Of a DNA stretch of 64,000 bases, positions 1 through 12,163 are shown in pieces; position 1 is the first letter of the stretch, and the number at the start of each line of letters is the position of its first letter. The DNA is taken from NCBI GenBank assembly GCA_040285825.1, contig JAUPSS010000005.1:930001-994000 (forward strand), in the 5' to 3' direction. The notes under the pieces are model-generated. The model was not told where the DNA came from, made no database searches, and worked only from the letters and a program-made list of their open reading frames with translations. Origin of the DNA: Eukaryota sp. TZLM1-RC. Its lineage: Eukaryota > Metamonada: BaSk clade. The position numbers and the translations under genes are program-made.

Positions 1-735
1 TCAAAGATAGATTGGATTGGAAGGCCTTCTTCCTAGATCAACACGGCAGGAGAATAAGGTTTCTCTCCATCGAGCAGAGAAGTAGGACCGACTCGGAAGA
101 CATCCTACAATCCAAATTGCCTGCCTGGTTTGACCCTAACTTTGATACGGAAATCCATAATTACACGGAGCTGACAGAGGGTGCTCCCACATATTTTAGG
201 GAATTTATGGAGCAGGAGGATAGTAGTGAACAAGACAAGCTTGAACCAGTAACACCCTGGTTTGATGAAGACGCTTTAAATAACATTCATACGGAACGAT
301 CAGCTGTATCCACGTATAGGAGCCGTCCTCACAACTACATCCAACAACATGGTAACTCGTTCACGAAACAACGAGAGTTTAGACAATGGGTAACGGGAGA
401 TCCATCCACATCTCTCCACCTTCCCAAACTGCCTGTTGTAGCCCCCATAATTTCTGAAAACAGCCAACCAATACAGGTCTGCTCTATTGACAGCATACCC
501 GAACACGTTCCAACAGTGAACGTCCCGGAACCTGTAACTAGACAAGACGTTGCTCCTCAGGAAGAAACAACTTCCTCTCAACCTATGGAATGTGAAATCG
601 GAGAAGACATAGAGTTGAACGGGCCAGTCGTTGGAGAAACGGCTCCTCCTCAACCCTCAGTATGAAACTCTTCTTCCGACAGATTTATGCGTATTGAGGA
701 CCTACAATCCTCAAGAAGAGCTATTGAAATCCTGT
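1..735 (+). pseudogene. gypsy A gag, N-terminal part, truncated
   Basis: The frame is open from the window edge to a stop at 663-665 and aligns with residues of the intact gag of copy B (shared DQ-GRRIRF, RSRTD-DILQ and ERS-VSTYRSRP stretches). Homology continues past the stop to about 735. It then jumps directly to the zinc finger at 741, which skips roughly 400 codons present in copy B. The capsid region is therefore missing. It was nucleocapsid/capsid protein in origin and is now non-functional. Confidence 0.85.
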
Positions 736-741
736 TGGCCA

Positions 742-3700
742 CACTGTATTCGAATGCAAAGATCCTCGTTGTGCTAGAAGCAGAGTTCCCAAAGAAGAAA
801 GATTCAGATTAGAAGAACAGGAGGCGCCTGCTAGTAGAGGCAGTGTAGAAAGGGGCCGAGGTGGCCGTGGTAGACGTGTACATAGATTCAAATTTAGAGG
901 CCGTGGAGGCCGTTTTAGAGGTCATAAAGGAAGAGGTCAGTACAGACCTATTTATAACATCAACACTACAGAGGATATATCATCAAACGCATCCCCTACT
1001 GAGTCAAAACCGACCCGTTCGAGTACGGTTCCTCACAGACGGATCAACAACAGCAACCGGAACAGCAGGACAGGCAACTTACCTAATCGGGTACACATCA
1101 ACGCAATCAATCACAATCAATCAACAACCGATTTAGGAAACCCAGTCAACAACTTTTCAACAGCTCAACAAAATCTTTTAATTCCTCTACAAATTCACCA
1201 ATCCAGCTTTGATATCAATAGTATTTTTGATATTAATTCTACGGTTAGTGAGAACCACATCAGATCCCAGCGTTCTCCATTTCTAAGACTGGAGATATCA
1301 ATAAATGATATTAAAATGATTGCGACTATAGATTCGGCTGCGTTTTGTTCAGTTATCACTGCAGATTTAGCTGAACAATGCCATATGTCAATCAATAGCA
1401 AGGATACCATTAAGTTCTTACCAGCTAATAACGTATCCACAAAATCGCTAGGGAGTGCAACTGGTATTCTGTCGTTCAACGTAGGAAGCATTGCGCAACA
1501 AGTTCATTATAAACATACTCTTCCCATAATCCCGGGTTCGAACAAATTATTAATAGGGACAGACATGTTAAAAGCACTTGGGCTTCAGACGGATGATGGT
1601 CTTTTCATTAGATTAGACAAAGAACACCGCACTTTGCTAAATGCAGAATCAGAATTCGACTCTAGGATCGCTCAACATTCGATTGGGAACTTAGATAACC
1701 AATCACCAAGTCCTTCTGATTTTGAGGAGCAATTAGCAAGACCTGGATGTGAGATAAAATTAGATGATAGTAATAATAAATTAAAATTAACGAGTCTACT
1801 AAAATTATTCAGCGATGTTTTTAGTGAAACTCCTAATAGAAAAGGGATCGATTGTAATCCTCTAACAATCCCCTTTAGAGATGAGAATGCTATAGTACAC
1901 AAGCCTGCTAGACGGTTAAATCCCAGCAAAATGGAAATAGCAAACAACATATTTGATGAACTGATCGAAATGGGTTATGCAGTTGAATCTAATTATAAAT
2001 TCAGCTCTCCTATTGTCTTAGTTATATATCCTGACGGCAAGAAACCCAGGTTAACTGGAGACTTTAGTGGTAAAGATGGAGTTAATGCCCATACGATTTC
2101 AGTAGAGCCTAATCTACCTAGGATTAGTGATATTTTAGAATTTTTGAGTAGAGCAAATTACATCGCCACGCTTGATTTACCAAAAGCTTTCTGGCAGATG
2201 AATGTAGCTGATAAGGATATTGAGAAAACATCAATCTCAATTCCTGGAAGGTCAATCATGTTTAAAAAGAGCTTGCTTCGGATTAAAGAACATCCCAGCA
2301 GTTTTTCAAAACGTAATGATGGAAATTTTCCAAATAGACGGCGTTTTTATATACATTGACGATATCATAATAGTTGGAACGACATTCGAAGAATTTTATA
2401 AGAGATTACAAAGAGTCCTCCAATGCGCCAGAAATAGACGCGTAAATATAGGCTTACGTAAATGTAAATTCGTAACATCAAAACACCCTATCGACATTTT
2501 AGGAAGTACCTTCCAGGATAAAACTAGATTTATTAGTAAGAAAAAAATCGAAGCCTTGATGAGAATCCCTAGACCAAAAACAGTGAAAGAAGTTCGCTCA
2601 TTGGTAGGATCCATCAATTATATTAGAGATTGGCTTCCAGGTATTTCTGAATTAATTGCTCCAATTAACGAGCTAATTAAAGGAAAACCCAGAATAATTA
2701 AATGGACTAGCAAGCATGACGATTACCTAAAACAAATAAAAGACTTAATAGTAAACCACATGCCCCTTGAATTACCAGCTCCGGGCAAGCGAGTATTGAT
2801 AAGTACTGACGCTTCAGATGTAGCAGTAGGAGGTGTTATTTGGCAAGAAATTGAACCCTACTCCCCTGCAGGAACCCCGCTAAATAAAAGGAAAGTAAAA
2901 CCTTTGTCATTCTATAGTAGATTACTTACAGAAACACAAAGAAAATGGTCCACATTACAGAAAGAATTATATGCAATACTTTTGATTTTAACTGAAAGTT
3001 GTTTAGAAAGCTACTTGTTAACTAGACATTTAACATTTTTCACAGATCATAAAAACATTGCATTCCTGGCTACAGCCCCAGAGAAAAATAGAATTGTAAA
3101 GAGATGGCTGCCGATACTATCTGAATTCGACTTTGACATAGTCCACGAACCTGGTGAAGACAACCATTGGGCAGATATGTTATCGAGGAATATTGATTTG
3201 GAACAAAACGAGGAAACTCCTTCTATTTGTAGCATAAATATACCAGATACTTTACTTTCAAATTACGAGATACCTCCACTAGACGATGATTCTGATTCGA
3301 ATCTTGAAGACATCCCATCAATCTCATCTCTAAGTAGACACCAAGACCTACCTATTTTTTCTTCTTGGTTCTCTAAGATAAGATCCGAACAACAAATAGC
3401 CAAAAACAACAACGACTCGTTATTTGAAAATGTAATTCTAGATGAAAATACTCAAATTTGGAAAAATAATAAAAACAAAATTTTGATTCCAAAGAGCCTC
3501 AGAAAACAGGCACTACTATTAATACATGGTTTGGTTCAATCTGGTCACCCCAGTAAAAACGATAGTTTACACCAACTATCCAAAAGCGATTTCTACTGGC
3601 CCAATATGAGAAAGGACCTCATTAATCATGTCAAAAGATGCCCAACTTGTCAAAAAACGGCTCCAGTTAAAAGATCAAAAACACCTTCCACAGGATCTTT

Positions 3701-4851
3701 ATGGGCAGATCGTCCTTTTGCCAGATTAAACGTCGATACAATTGGACCCCTAAATTCTGACAACGAAGGAAATAAATATCTTTTAGTATTTGTAGACTCT
3801 TTCACTGGATATACAATTTTAGTCCCTCTAAAAGAACTCAATGCCTTAGAAACCGCTGATGCCTTAATTTGGAATGTTTGTGCTCTGGCATACCTATGTT
3901 AATTCATAGTGATAATGGACCTGAGTTCGCCAACGAGACTTTTAAAATAGTGTGTAACAGATAGCGATTGAGACGAGTAACTCAATTCCCCACTATTCAG
4001 AAAGTAATGGACTTGTAGAACGTAAACATAGAGACGTTCTTCAATGCTTAAGGAAACTATTAATAGATTTCAACGATTACGGAAATTGGTCTACATACGT
4101 ACCTATATCCCAACTATTAATAAATTCTACTAAAAGCAGAAAAACTGGTTTTACTCCATACGAACTCATGTTCGGTTCTTCGATTAGCCCAAGAACAGAC
4201 CCTGCTAATATATTAGGAAATTTATCCAAATTTGAAACTAATATCCCCTTATTAGATGACATCAAAATGAAAAACACTCGTCTACAAGAAAAAAGGGAAG
4301 AAGCAGAGCGTCACCAAACATTAAATACTCCGTCTTCAGTAGATAATACTAATTCGTGTTTTTTAGCATTCAATATTGGTGACTACATCTTACGTAAAAC
4401 CAAGCAAAATAATAAATTGCATGGATCTTGGAATGGACCATTTTTAGTTATTGACCTTCCTTCCAAATCCACTTTATTATTGAAGAATCTTACTACTGGC
4501 ACAGAATTAAAAGCTGCCAAGAAAGATTGCAAAACCTATAACGCAGAAAATCCACAGGACATTGAGTTCCTCAAGGCAGTCGCTGCAGGCGATTCCGAAA
4601 AACACGTTATAGAGAAAATCCTCTCAGAATACCACTCTGATTCAGGTAGTTTCTGTACTGTTCAATGGTTTGGCGGTGAGACAACAGAAGAGCCACTCCA
4701 TTCGGTTAGACACTCAGAAGCTTATAAGTTATTTAGTAAGGATAACAAGAAAATTGGAAAACGTACCATTAGTCGACGACAAGGTACCTCCAATGAGTCT
4801 ACGCCTTCTAAAAAGCCTAGACGCAGCAATAGAATTAGGAAAAGGAGCTAA
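742..4851 (+). pseudogene. gypsy A pol (protease-RT-RNase H-integrase), frameshifted
   Basis: The reading starts in the tail of the gag zinc finger (GHTVFEC counterpart) and an RGG-rich stretch (about 850-940). Next comes a retropepsin with the active-site triplet DSA (about 1330) and a LLIGTDML flap region. The RT follows, with the FIYIDD catalytic box near 2350, then RNase H (STDAS near 2805). The integrase has an HHCC-type zinc domain ending CPTCQ (about 3645), the core DTIGPL and HSDNGPE, and a GPF module near 4435. A chromodomain-like tail with EKH-IEKIL and VQWFGG ends at 4851. An extra A in the run TTTAAAAAG near 2263 shifts the frame in the RT. A short loss near 3893 breaks the integrase between WNVCA and the HSDNG motif. 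Confidence 0.9.
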
Positions 4852-4963
4852 TTCTTAGTTTATATCGATTATTTAAATTATATCGATTATATGTATTTAT
4901 TATAGTTATTTCGTTATTTGTATATAGTTTTTATTTCATATTTTTATAAGCTGATTTATTTTG

Positions 4964-4980
4964 AAAAAGGGAAGAAGCAG
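4964..4980 (+). other. polypurine tract of gypsy A
   Basis: An almost pure A/G run ending in GAAGCAG lies directly before the TGTTGG start of the 3' LTR. The same tract borders the 3' LTR of copy B, as expected for the plus-strand primer. Confidence 0.75.
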
Positions 4981-5059
4981 TGTTGGCGCCCTAAGGCTTA
5001 TATAATATGAATGGAAAATAAATCAGACTTTTCTTTACTACAATAGACTTTAGGCAACA
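4981..5059 (+). repeat. 3' LTR of gypsy A (79 bp)
   Basis: It starts TGTTGGCGCC and ends AGGCAACA, so it has the canonical TG...CA ends with a short inverted repeat (TGTTG/CAACA). It matches the two 81-bp LTRs of copy B, with several differences in the AT-rich middle. LTRs this small are far below the usual several hundred bp. Confidence 0.88.
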
Positions 5060-5081
5060 AAAAGGTGATTTTATCATGTGA

Positions 5082-5633
5082 CGACACTAGAAAAGCAGTG
5101 GCAGGAAATCTTTGAGGAGATTCAAGATGAACTTACATGCATTTAATAAAAAGAATCTTTCTGTTGAATTATTCAGATGAAAATTGATGTAGTGTTCCAG
5201 AACAGAATCAACAACTATTTCTTCGGGTTGGGCTAAAGGTTCATCTGGTAAAAGAGAGATAAGATAATTGGCACATATATTCGTTTTATCTAGAGCTCTA
5301 CAATGAGCACGAATGAAGCTTTTTGTCCAGGATTGACAAATTTTAGGTAAACTTGTCTTAACGTTAAACGTTCAATTGACGAGCCCGACAAGCAAGGTAA
5401 GGAGAAAGCCCTTTTTTATTGATAAAATTACATTTCTGAAACTGCAGCCAAGCATTGAGAAAAAGGTTGAATGAAATTCTGTAAGGCATTAATGAATTTT
5501 CCCATGAAGAAACAAGAGACCTATCTTGTGGGCATTCAGGAAGAAATCCACTGTAAAAGATATGGAGTAATTGGCATTGGCCTTTGGAGGTGGATGGCTT
5601 TAGAAAAGAACCATTGGTGATGACGGTCATGAA
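5082..5633 (-). pseudogene. unrecognised coding remnant
   Basis: An 88-codon frame opens with ATG at 5631-5633 and stops at 5364-5366. Directly downstream a second frame stays open for about 90 codons and has protein-like composition (KICQSWTKSFIRAHCRALDK), ending near 5082. Together they could be one gene of about 180 codons with a frameshift or an unplaced micro-intron. No domain is recognised. It lies just beside the gypsy A LTR, so it may be old transposon DNA. Confidence 0.35.
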
Positions 5634-5639
5634 AAAATA

Positions 5640-6620
5640 CCATACATCCTGTATGGTATTTCAACATCCAGTAAAGCTCTGAAAGCCAACGGAAAATTTA
5701 GAAAAAAGACTGAAACAATAAAGAACCTTCATGACAAATCTCGTGGACCAAAGGAAGGTCAGTCCGAATTTGTTGCACCGTTGAAGAGGTCAGTAGCGAG
5801 TCATGTGCACAAGACCCAGTGAATACACATGACACAGAATGGTTGTCTGACATGTAGTGAGAATAAAGAGCTCATCTATCAAATTTTACACTTGTCACCC
5901 CTTATTCAACTTCTGGTTGCCTGTTTTGGAAGGTTTTTAACCCTCAACTTGGTTTTAGGAGGTTTTCATCATTCCCACGCCTTCCCCTCACTTCATAAAC
6001 TAGGTTCTTATTTCCTCCACTTAGCTTCTTTTGTGAGCTTTAATATTCCCCTGCACTAATTCTACAGGTTTGTTTACTCATCTTTGATTCATTTTTACCT
6101 TATACCGCAGTTAGTTCCCTTAAAACTATTGTTGGACTCGTCCCAAACCCCACCACTCTCTTCTTATGTTGCCATTCCTCTCCATTGTCAGCTCCTTCAC
6201 AATCCAACTTTTCTCTATTACGGTATTACGGCATTTATCCATTGTTTACATGAGCTTCCATCATTGCCCTCATATTCAGCGAAGCATTTCGATCTCTATT
6301 CCACAAACATTCACATGATTTACACATGGTAAGCCCGCGACGAATAGACATCTCATGCCTCTTCCATGGCCTAGGATTTCTGTACCATTAGAATGTTTAA
6401 ACTGTCTTCTGCGCTGTCTTACAATTGAACACAACAACAGCTGATTCGAAACTCATCAATTAAATAGATAGATATTATAACCAGCTTTTGTGATCAAAAA
6501 ACTTTCCCAAGACTAATGAGTATTCAAGTTCGTAGGGAACATTGATCTCTTGAAGTATTTTTCTCTTAAACAAATTGTTGTTTCAGTCATTTTTTAATTA
6601 TACTATTGTCTGTCATGGAA
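5640..6620. other. no supported gene
   Basis: Only short plus-strand frames (for example 5829-6059) of low-complexity hydrophobic composition are present. No family, repeat end or RNA gene could be recognised. Confidence 0.5.
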
Positions 6621-6626
6621 TAATTT

Positions 6627-6790
6627 CGGTTTTGATGACAGAGGTGATGTGTACTGTGATTGTGTCAAAAAAATCTGAAGCTGTTGATGACTTTGTCACC
6701 TGAAATGTTGCAATTGACACTTTGGTTCAAAGAAGAAAACTTAATACTGAAGATGCACTTGATTTGAAGCCAAAGAAAAACAAAGAAAAT
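6627..6790 (+). pseudogene. NL4-type non-LTR retrotransposon remnant (endonuclease region)
   Basis: The stretch matches, base for base over long runs, the plus-strand fragment at 30150-30320. Both carry the FGFDDRGDVYCD segment, the counterpart of the restriction-like endonuclease R-(R/G)-D motif. In-frame stops show it is dead. Confidence 0.7.
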
Positions 6791-6959
6791 CAAGTTTCTT
6801 TCTTGATTACAGTATTATTAATTTAATAGTGAACATCATTGCAAATTACGATAAACAATAATTGAGAATATAATTGTCAACAATCAAGTACATTTTGCGT
6901 TTATTTTTCAAATTTGTTCAGTCAGTCCTGATGCCTGAAGTTTTGATACAGACGTATGC

Positions 6960-7125
6960 TCAATTTCCAATGAAGACCATGCAGTGAGAACACGGCTCTA
7001 TGTTGTTAAATATTTATTCGACATTGTTAAAAACCAGATCTTCTTTGATTGGATTTTCCACAGTTACATTAATAGGAAAAGGTTAATCACTGAGGATCTA
7101 CGTTCTCAAGTTTTGACTGAGCAGT
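6960..7125 (+). other. unrecognised open stretch
   Basis: One frame reads about 55 codons of ordinary protein composition (NEDHAVRTRLYVVKYLFDIV) before a TAG. No family was recognised and no start is evident. It is probably the tail of an old gene or element. Confidence 0.25.
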
Positions 7126-7329
7126 AGGAGACTCTTTAATAATTCAGTACATGATGAGGTAGTGTGATTGAAAGTGAATAAGTATTATGCCAGGACAAGA
7201 CCTTTAAATGAACCTTTCAAATCTGTTATTTAATTGGAAAAAAATTAATTTAACGTAATGAAATTAATTTAGTACTTTGTATACACGATATTTTCTGTGT
7301 GAACCAATTATAGTAACTATTACAATGAT

Positions 7330-10300
7330 TTTTTTTCTCACTCACTTTCAACGTCCTCCTTTTTCTCAACTTGACGTCCTATTGTCGGTTCGATTGAATT
7401 CCTCCAGTCTCCATGTCAGACACTCTCAGTGATACTGACTGGACTGCAAAAAGTACCGAACGTGATGTTGACAAACCAACTTCCTCAACCACCAATCGTT
7501 CTCATTCTCCCCACCTGTCACTCCATGCTGGAAAATCATTGGAAAAAAATTTAAATGAAAATTTTTCTAAACCACGCCGCAAATGTAGTAAATGTCGAAA
7601 ATCCGGACATAACATTGCAACTTGTCCGCTTATTCAAAAGGAAAAACTTAATGCTCGTGCTGCAACTGCTGATTTAAATTTTTCGTTATCACACAATCCT
7701 GAAAATGAATTTTTAAGTGAGATTCCCGATAACACTCCAAACAAAGAAGATCAAAAAGATGAAAAAATGTGTTTTTTGTCGAAAGCTTGTTGCTGTCAAT
7801 GATTCTGGTCGACCTTTACTTTTTTGTGATTCTTGTGTTGCTGCTGATCAGCTACGTTGTCCCATTCGTGTTCCTGCTCAGCTTAGTCCGTTGGCTTCGA
7901 TACCTTTTGCTGTTGTTCTTCGTGCTTTGACTGAAAATCTTCGTAAAGGATTATGGGATGTTACGATTATTTGGAAATTTTTCCTGAAAAAAGATAAAAA
8001 ACTTTTATCGAAAAAATCATTTTTTTAAAAAAAATGTTTTTTCGAAAGAAAAATTGATGAGAAAATTAGCTTTAAAAGGACGTTTTGGATCTGCAAAACA
8101 ATGTCTATTCTCTTCTGATTTAGCTGAATGTAATGAAAGCACATTGTTCCAATTGAATCATCTTCATCCAGAAGAAAATTTCATTGTACTAAACCAGATT
8201 CAGTTGATTATTGGCTGCAAAATCCTGTCAATGCTTCAGAGGTATTGAAACTGATTCAGCAAGTGCCTACTGGAAAAGCCCCTGGGCCATCTTTGTTGAA
8301 TTTTGACATGATCAAATCAGCTGTTGGACAATGTCCTGAAATTGCTGATGATCTTGTTCTTTTTTTCAACAATCTTCTTACGTTAAAAATTAAAGTCCCT
8401 TTTGAGATGACCAGTGCTCGCTTAATTGCCCTCAAAAAAATCAATCCAAAATCCGTCCAATTGCAATTGGAGAATCGTTTTGAAGAATTCTTGCGTCTCT
8501 TGTTTTCAATAGAATTGGGAAAAAAGCCAAGGAATTTTTCAGTCCATTTCAATTTGAAATCAAGACAATTGATGGTGCTTCTTCTGCTGCTCTTTCGTCG
8601 GATGTGTTTTTTAATTCTAGTGATTCTAATTACATCTTCAATTTAGATTTTAAGAATGCTTTCAATTCTGTATCTCGTTCTTCCATTTTACCTTTGCTGC
8701 GAAAGCATTTTCCTGAAGTTGAGCCTTTTTTCTATTCATTTTATGGAAAATCATCCACATTGGTCTATGAAAACTTTGACCTGCTTTCGTCTTCAGGTGT
8801 TAAACAAGGTGATCTACTTGGTCCTTTTTTCTTTTGTCTGGCAATTCATTCATTAATGTGCGAATTGAAAGAAAAATTCCCAGAAATAGATATTGTAGCA
8901 TATATGGTTGGCATTTCTGTAATTGCTCCTATTACAATTTTGAAACAAATAGCAACTTGTATTCAACAGCGTTATGAAGATATTGGTCTCTCATTGAATA
9001 TCTCCAATTGTTTGATTATTGGCCATAAACTAATTCATTTTTTCATTAATGATGTCAATGTCCCCTTTATCAATTATGATCAGTCTGGTTTTCGTTTTTT
9101 GGGTTGTTATCTCGGAAATAATGATGAAGTCAAAGGCCAACTTTCGACTCTGTTGACTCAATTTGGAAATGAATTAGAATCAATAGAAAATTTAAATATT
9201 GAGAAACATTTGAAATTCTTTTTCCTAAAAATCTGTTATTCTGAAAAATTTACTCATATTTTGAGATCAACATCACCATCAATTTCTTTGGAGTTTTGTC
9301 GCATTTTTAATGAACAAAGAACCAATTTTTTAGCAAAATTATTGGAAATTGATGCATCTCAGTTACGAAGCCACATTTTTTGTGGTACAAATTTTGGTGG
9401 TGTTGATTTTCATAAATCAAGCTACCTTTGAAAAGCTGCCTTCATTGGAGGTGGAAAGAATTTTATTTATGAATTTGTGAATCGTTTTCCTGAAAAAATT
9501 CATCTCATTGAAAATTGTGGCAGCTCTTATCTTATTTCATTGCAACAGGAAATTGAAACTCTTTCACCCAATATTTGGGCTAAATGTTTCCCCTCTGATA
9601 TTGTGGAACTTCCTTCAAGAAGCTTGCTCTCCTTACCACTGACTTTTGCAAAATTGCAGAAAAAAATCTTGAAAGTTTTAGAAAACTTGGATTATATTGT
9701 ACGTCTTAGCTTGGCTAAGAAAAAAATTCCGTTTTTGCAAACTTTTTGATTGATCTTGAAGACAGTTGCTCAAGTTGCCTAATCTCCCAAATTCCCAACA
9801 TTTATGGCATTCTACTTAATGATCACCAATGGACCACTGCAATGAGAATGAGATGTTTTCTATGGCCTTGTTCATTACCAAATGATTTAATTTATCGCTG
9901 CAAGAGTGTTGTTACGCTTTCCCATATTTTAAACTGTAAGTCTTTTATAACTTATCGCTCGCTTGTTCATGACTCAGTTCGTGATCAATTATATGCCATG
10001 TGCAAAAGTTTCAATATAGAGGCATTTATTGAGCCACTAGTACGTAAGCTGTCTTCAGATCAAACTGATGATTCCTTTGGTAAAAGAAGGGCAGATTTAG
10101 TAGCTCCAGGGATCGATGGTGTTCTCAATTTTGTAGACGTTGTCTCAGTGGATGTTTGCAAAAATTCTGCTGCTCGTTTAGTGTATTCCGCTGATTCGCC
10201 GTTATCTAACGCCGAAAAAAAGAAGATAAAAAAATATGAAGAACCTTTGGCACAGTTAGGTAGAGTGGAACATGTGAAATATCAGTTTGTGCCGTTTGCA

Positions 10301-10610
10301 ATTTCTCTTTTTGGCAATATTGGACCTTCAGGGTTACACTTTTTTGAAAATTTCAAAAAAGTGTTACTGAATAGGTCTGGTAAAACAATGAACTCCACTT
10401 CCTGGTTAAATAGAATTGTTTTTTGCATTTTCAAGTCTATTCCAACAATGATTTCAAAGGCACTTTTAGCTATTGGTGTAGAATATGAACGTAATGCTGT
10501 GAGTAGGTTCAGTAATAGTGATGCTTGTTTGGAGGATATTGAATTCTAGATGGGTTTTTTTATCTCAATAATTATTCCAGTTTTAAAAATAAATAAAAAT
10601 AAATAAAAAA
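7330..10610 (+). mobile_element. NL1 non-LTR retrotransposon, copy 2
   Basis: This is a near full-length 3.3-kb copy bounded by an 11-bp target duplication with one mismatch (ATTACAATGAT at 7319-7329, ATTACTATGAT at 10611-10621). It starts with a T-run and C/T-rich leader and ends in an (A)n-rich AAATAAATAAAAAA tail, as expected for target-primed reverse transcription. It is the same family as 22892-27213 and 27836-31412. Confidence 0.88.
7413..10549 (+). pseudogene. NL1 copy 2 polyprotein (zinc knuckle-RT-endonuclease), decayed
   Basis: It begins with ATG at 7413 and the family N-terminus ending DTDW. Recognisable parts in order are: a CCHC knuckle (CSKCRKSGHNIATC, about 7590-7635), a four-Cys motif (CVFC...CDSC, about 7760-7830), the RT block GKAPGPS near 8270, motif A FNLDFKNAFN near 8640, and motif B SSGVKQGD near 8790. 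The catalytic YMDD is mutated to YMVG at about 8901-8912. The C-terminus carries the CxC...HxxxC finger and the endonuclease GKRRADL motif (about 10080). Several frameshifts (near 7790, 8035, 8230, 8460, 9735) and a stop at 9429-9431 make it non-functional. Confidence 0.88.
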
Positions 10611-10717
10611 ATTACTATGATGATGACAAAAACGATTGATAACCACGTCTCAAACATTGTGCTTTATCACCAATCATTCTGACTTAATCAATTGTAAACA
10701 AATCGTAAAATGCTAAC

Positions 10718-12118
10718 TTGTTAAGTAGACATAATTTGAAGTATTGGAAATTGACATTCTCAGATAAAGAATGCTTTTCCAGTGAAAACCCTAGACACAC
10801 TGAACATGTTGCCGTTGGTGAATCTTTATCTCGTTTGTTGGCATCGATGGGCTTTGATCGTGTCAAAAACGAAGCTTCTAAATTTCTGAATCCTCATCAA
10901 TTTGGAATAAAAACAGTTGATGGTGCTTCTGTTGCCACTCTTGCCTCGGATAATTTTTTCAACTCAGAGGATAATAATTTTATTTTCAATCTCGACTTCA
11001 AAAATGCTCCCAATTCTGTAAAACAAAAAGCAAATTTTGAAGTAATTGAATCTAATTTTCCTGAGCCGTTAAGTTTTTTCTACCAATTTTATGGCAAAGG
11101 CTCTGATTTAATATTCAATTCATTTGGTTTAAAACCATCTTCTGGTGTAAAACAAGGTGCTCCTGTAGCCACCACAAGTTTGGACCAAATGTTTTCCCCA
11201 ATCAATTCAAGAAATTTACAACCAATCTCTTGTTAATTTGTAGTTTTGCTGTAAAAAACTTCAACGAAAATTGTCAAAGATTTTTGAAAGCTTGAGTTTT
11301 GATGTTAGACTTGACTTGGCCAAGAAAAAGAATCCCGCTTTTGTAAATCTTTCACAAGATATGTGTGATAGTACATCTTCTGCCTTAGTAACAACAAATC
11401 CTCAAATTTATGGCACTCTCTTAACTGATTCTGCCTGGACTTTGAATATGAGATTTTGTTCCTTTATGTGGCCTGTTAATTTACCTCATAATTCAATTTG
11501 TAAAGTTCTCGAATAACTACAATTACTCATTTGCTAAATTGTAACCTCTGTTGTCTCTGTTGAATTGTGCCTCTGCTTTTGGAACCTCTGTTGTCAAATC
11601 TGTTTGATACTGAAGATGATTTTCAAAAGAATAATAGAGGTGATGTCATATTACCTGGATTAGATGGAACCTTCATTTGATTGTATGTAATGTCTGTTGA
11701 TCCTTGTAATGCTTGCTAATTCTGAAATTCATAATCCTCTCAAATGCTGAAAATTTTAAAATCAAAAATTACAATGAAAATTTATCCAAACTGTCCATTC
11801 AACAGCATGCAAAATACAATTTGTATCCATTTGTATTTTCTCTTTTTGGTCCACTTGCACCAACGGCTATACGCTTTTTGGCAGATTTTGAAATGATTGT
11901 GAAGAGAAGAACTAACAGAAATTTCAACAGATTGTTTCGGGTAAAATAGAATTGTGTTTTCTATTTTTAAGGGAATGTTGAAGATGGTTTCTGATACTTT
12001 GCTTTCTCTTGGATATACACTATGCGAGTTGCATCTAGTTGTTTTGTTTTGGGAGAAATGGATTATTTAGATGTTATTTTGTAAAATTTCTAATAAATAA
12101 ATATATTTCAAAAAAAAG
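10718..12118 (+). pseudogene. NL2 non-LTR retrotransposon copy, internally deleted
   Basis: The first part (to about 11155) encodes an RT segment with IFNLDFKNAP and SSGVKQGA. About 300 codons are then missing and the frame resumes near 11280 in the C-terminal region (VRLDLAKKKNP). It runs through an endonuclease-like segment and the family tail (SLFGPLAPTAIRFL near 11840) to an A-run at 12111-12118. Several stops and frameshifts are present. The family is related to NL1 but distinct; better-preserved relatives are at 32690-33754 and 27990-28504. Confidence 0.82.
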
Positions 12119-12163
12119 GGAATGTTCCAATTTATCTACATCGAAATAACAATTCAATAAGTC

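Larger units (their letters stand above)
1..5059 (+). mobile_element. Ty3/gypsy-like LTR retrotransposon, copy A (5' end outside window)
   Basis: Gag, aspartic protease, reverse transcriptase, RNase H and integrase follow one another on the plus strand. A polypurine tract and a 79-bp 3' LTR close the element. The left end is cut by the window edge, so the 5' LTR, primer site and target duplication cannot be seen. Protein identity to copy B (50820-58953) is high throughout, so the two are one family. Copy A is dead: it has a large gag deletion near 736-741, a frameshift in the RT near 2263 and another break in the integrase near 3895. Confidence 0.93.

Noticed and set aside
1525-1550. GGGTTCGA motif resembling a tRNA T-loop
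   Set aside because: It codes for PGSNK in the protease region of gypsy A and is conserved there; no cloverleaf can be built around it.
2240-2300. Possible programmed +1 frameshift at TTTAAAAAG in gypsy A RT
   Set aside because: The shift lies in the middle of the RT domain, not at a gag-pol border, and copy B has a deletion at the same place instead. It is best read as a mutation.
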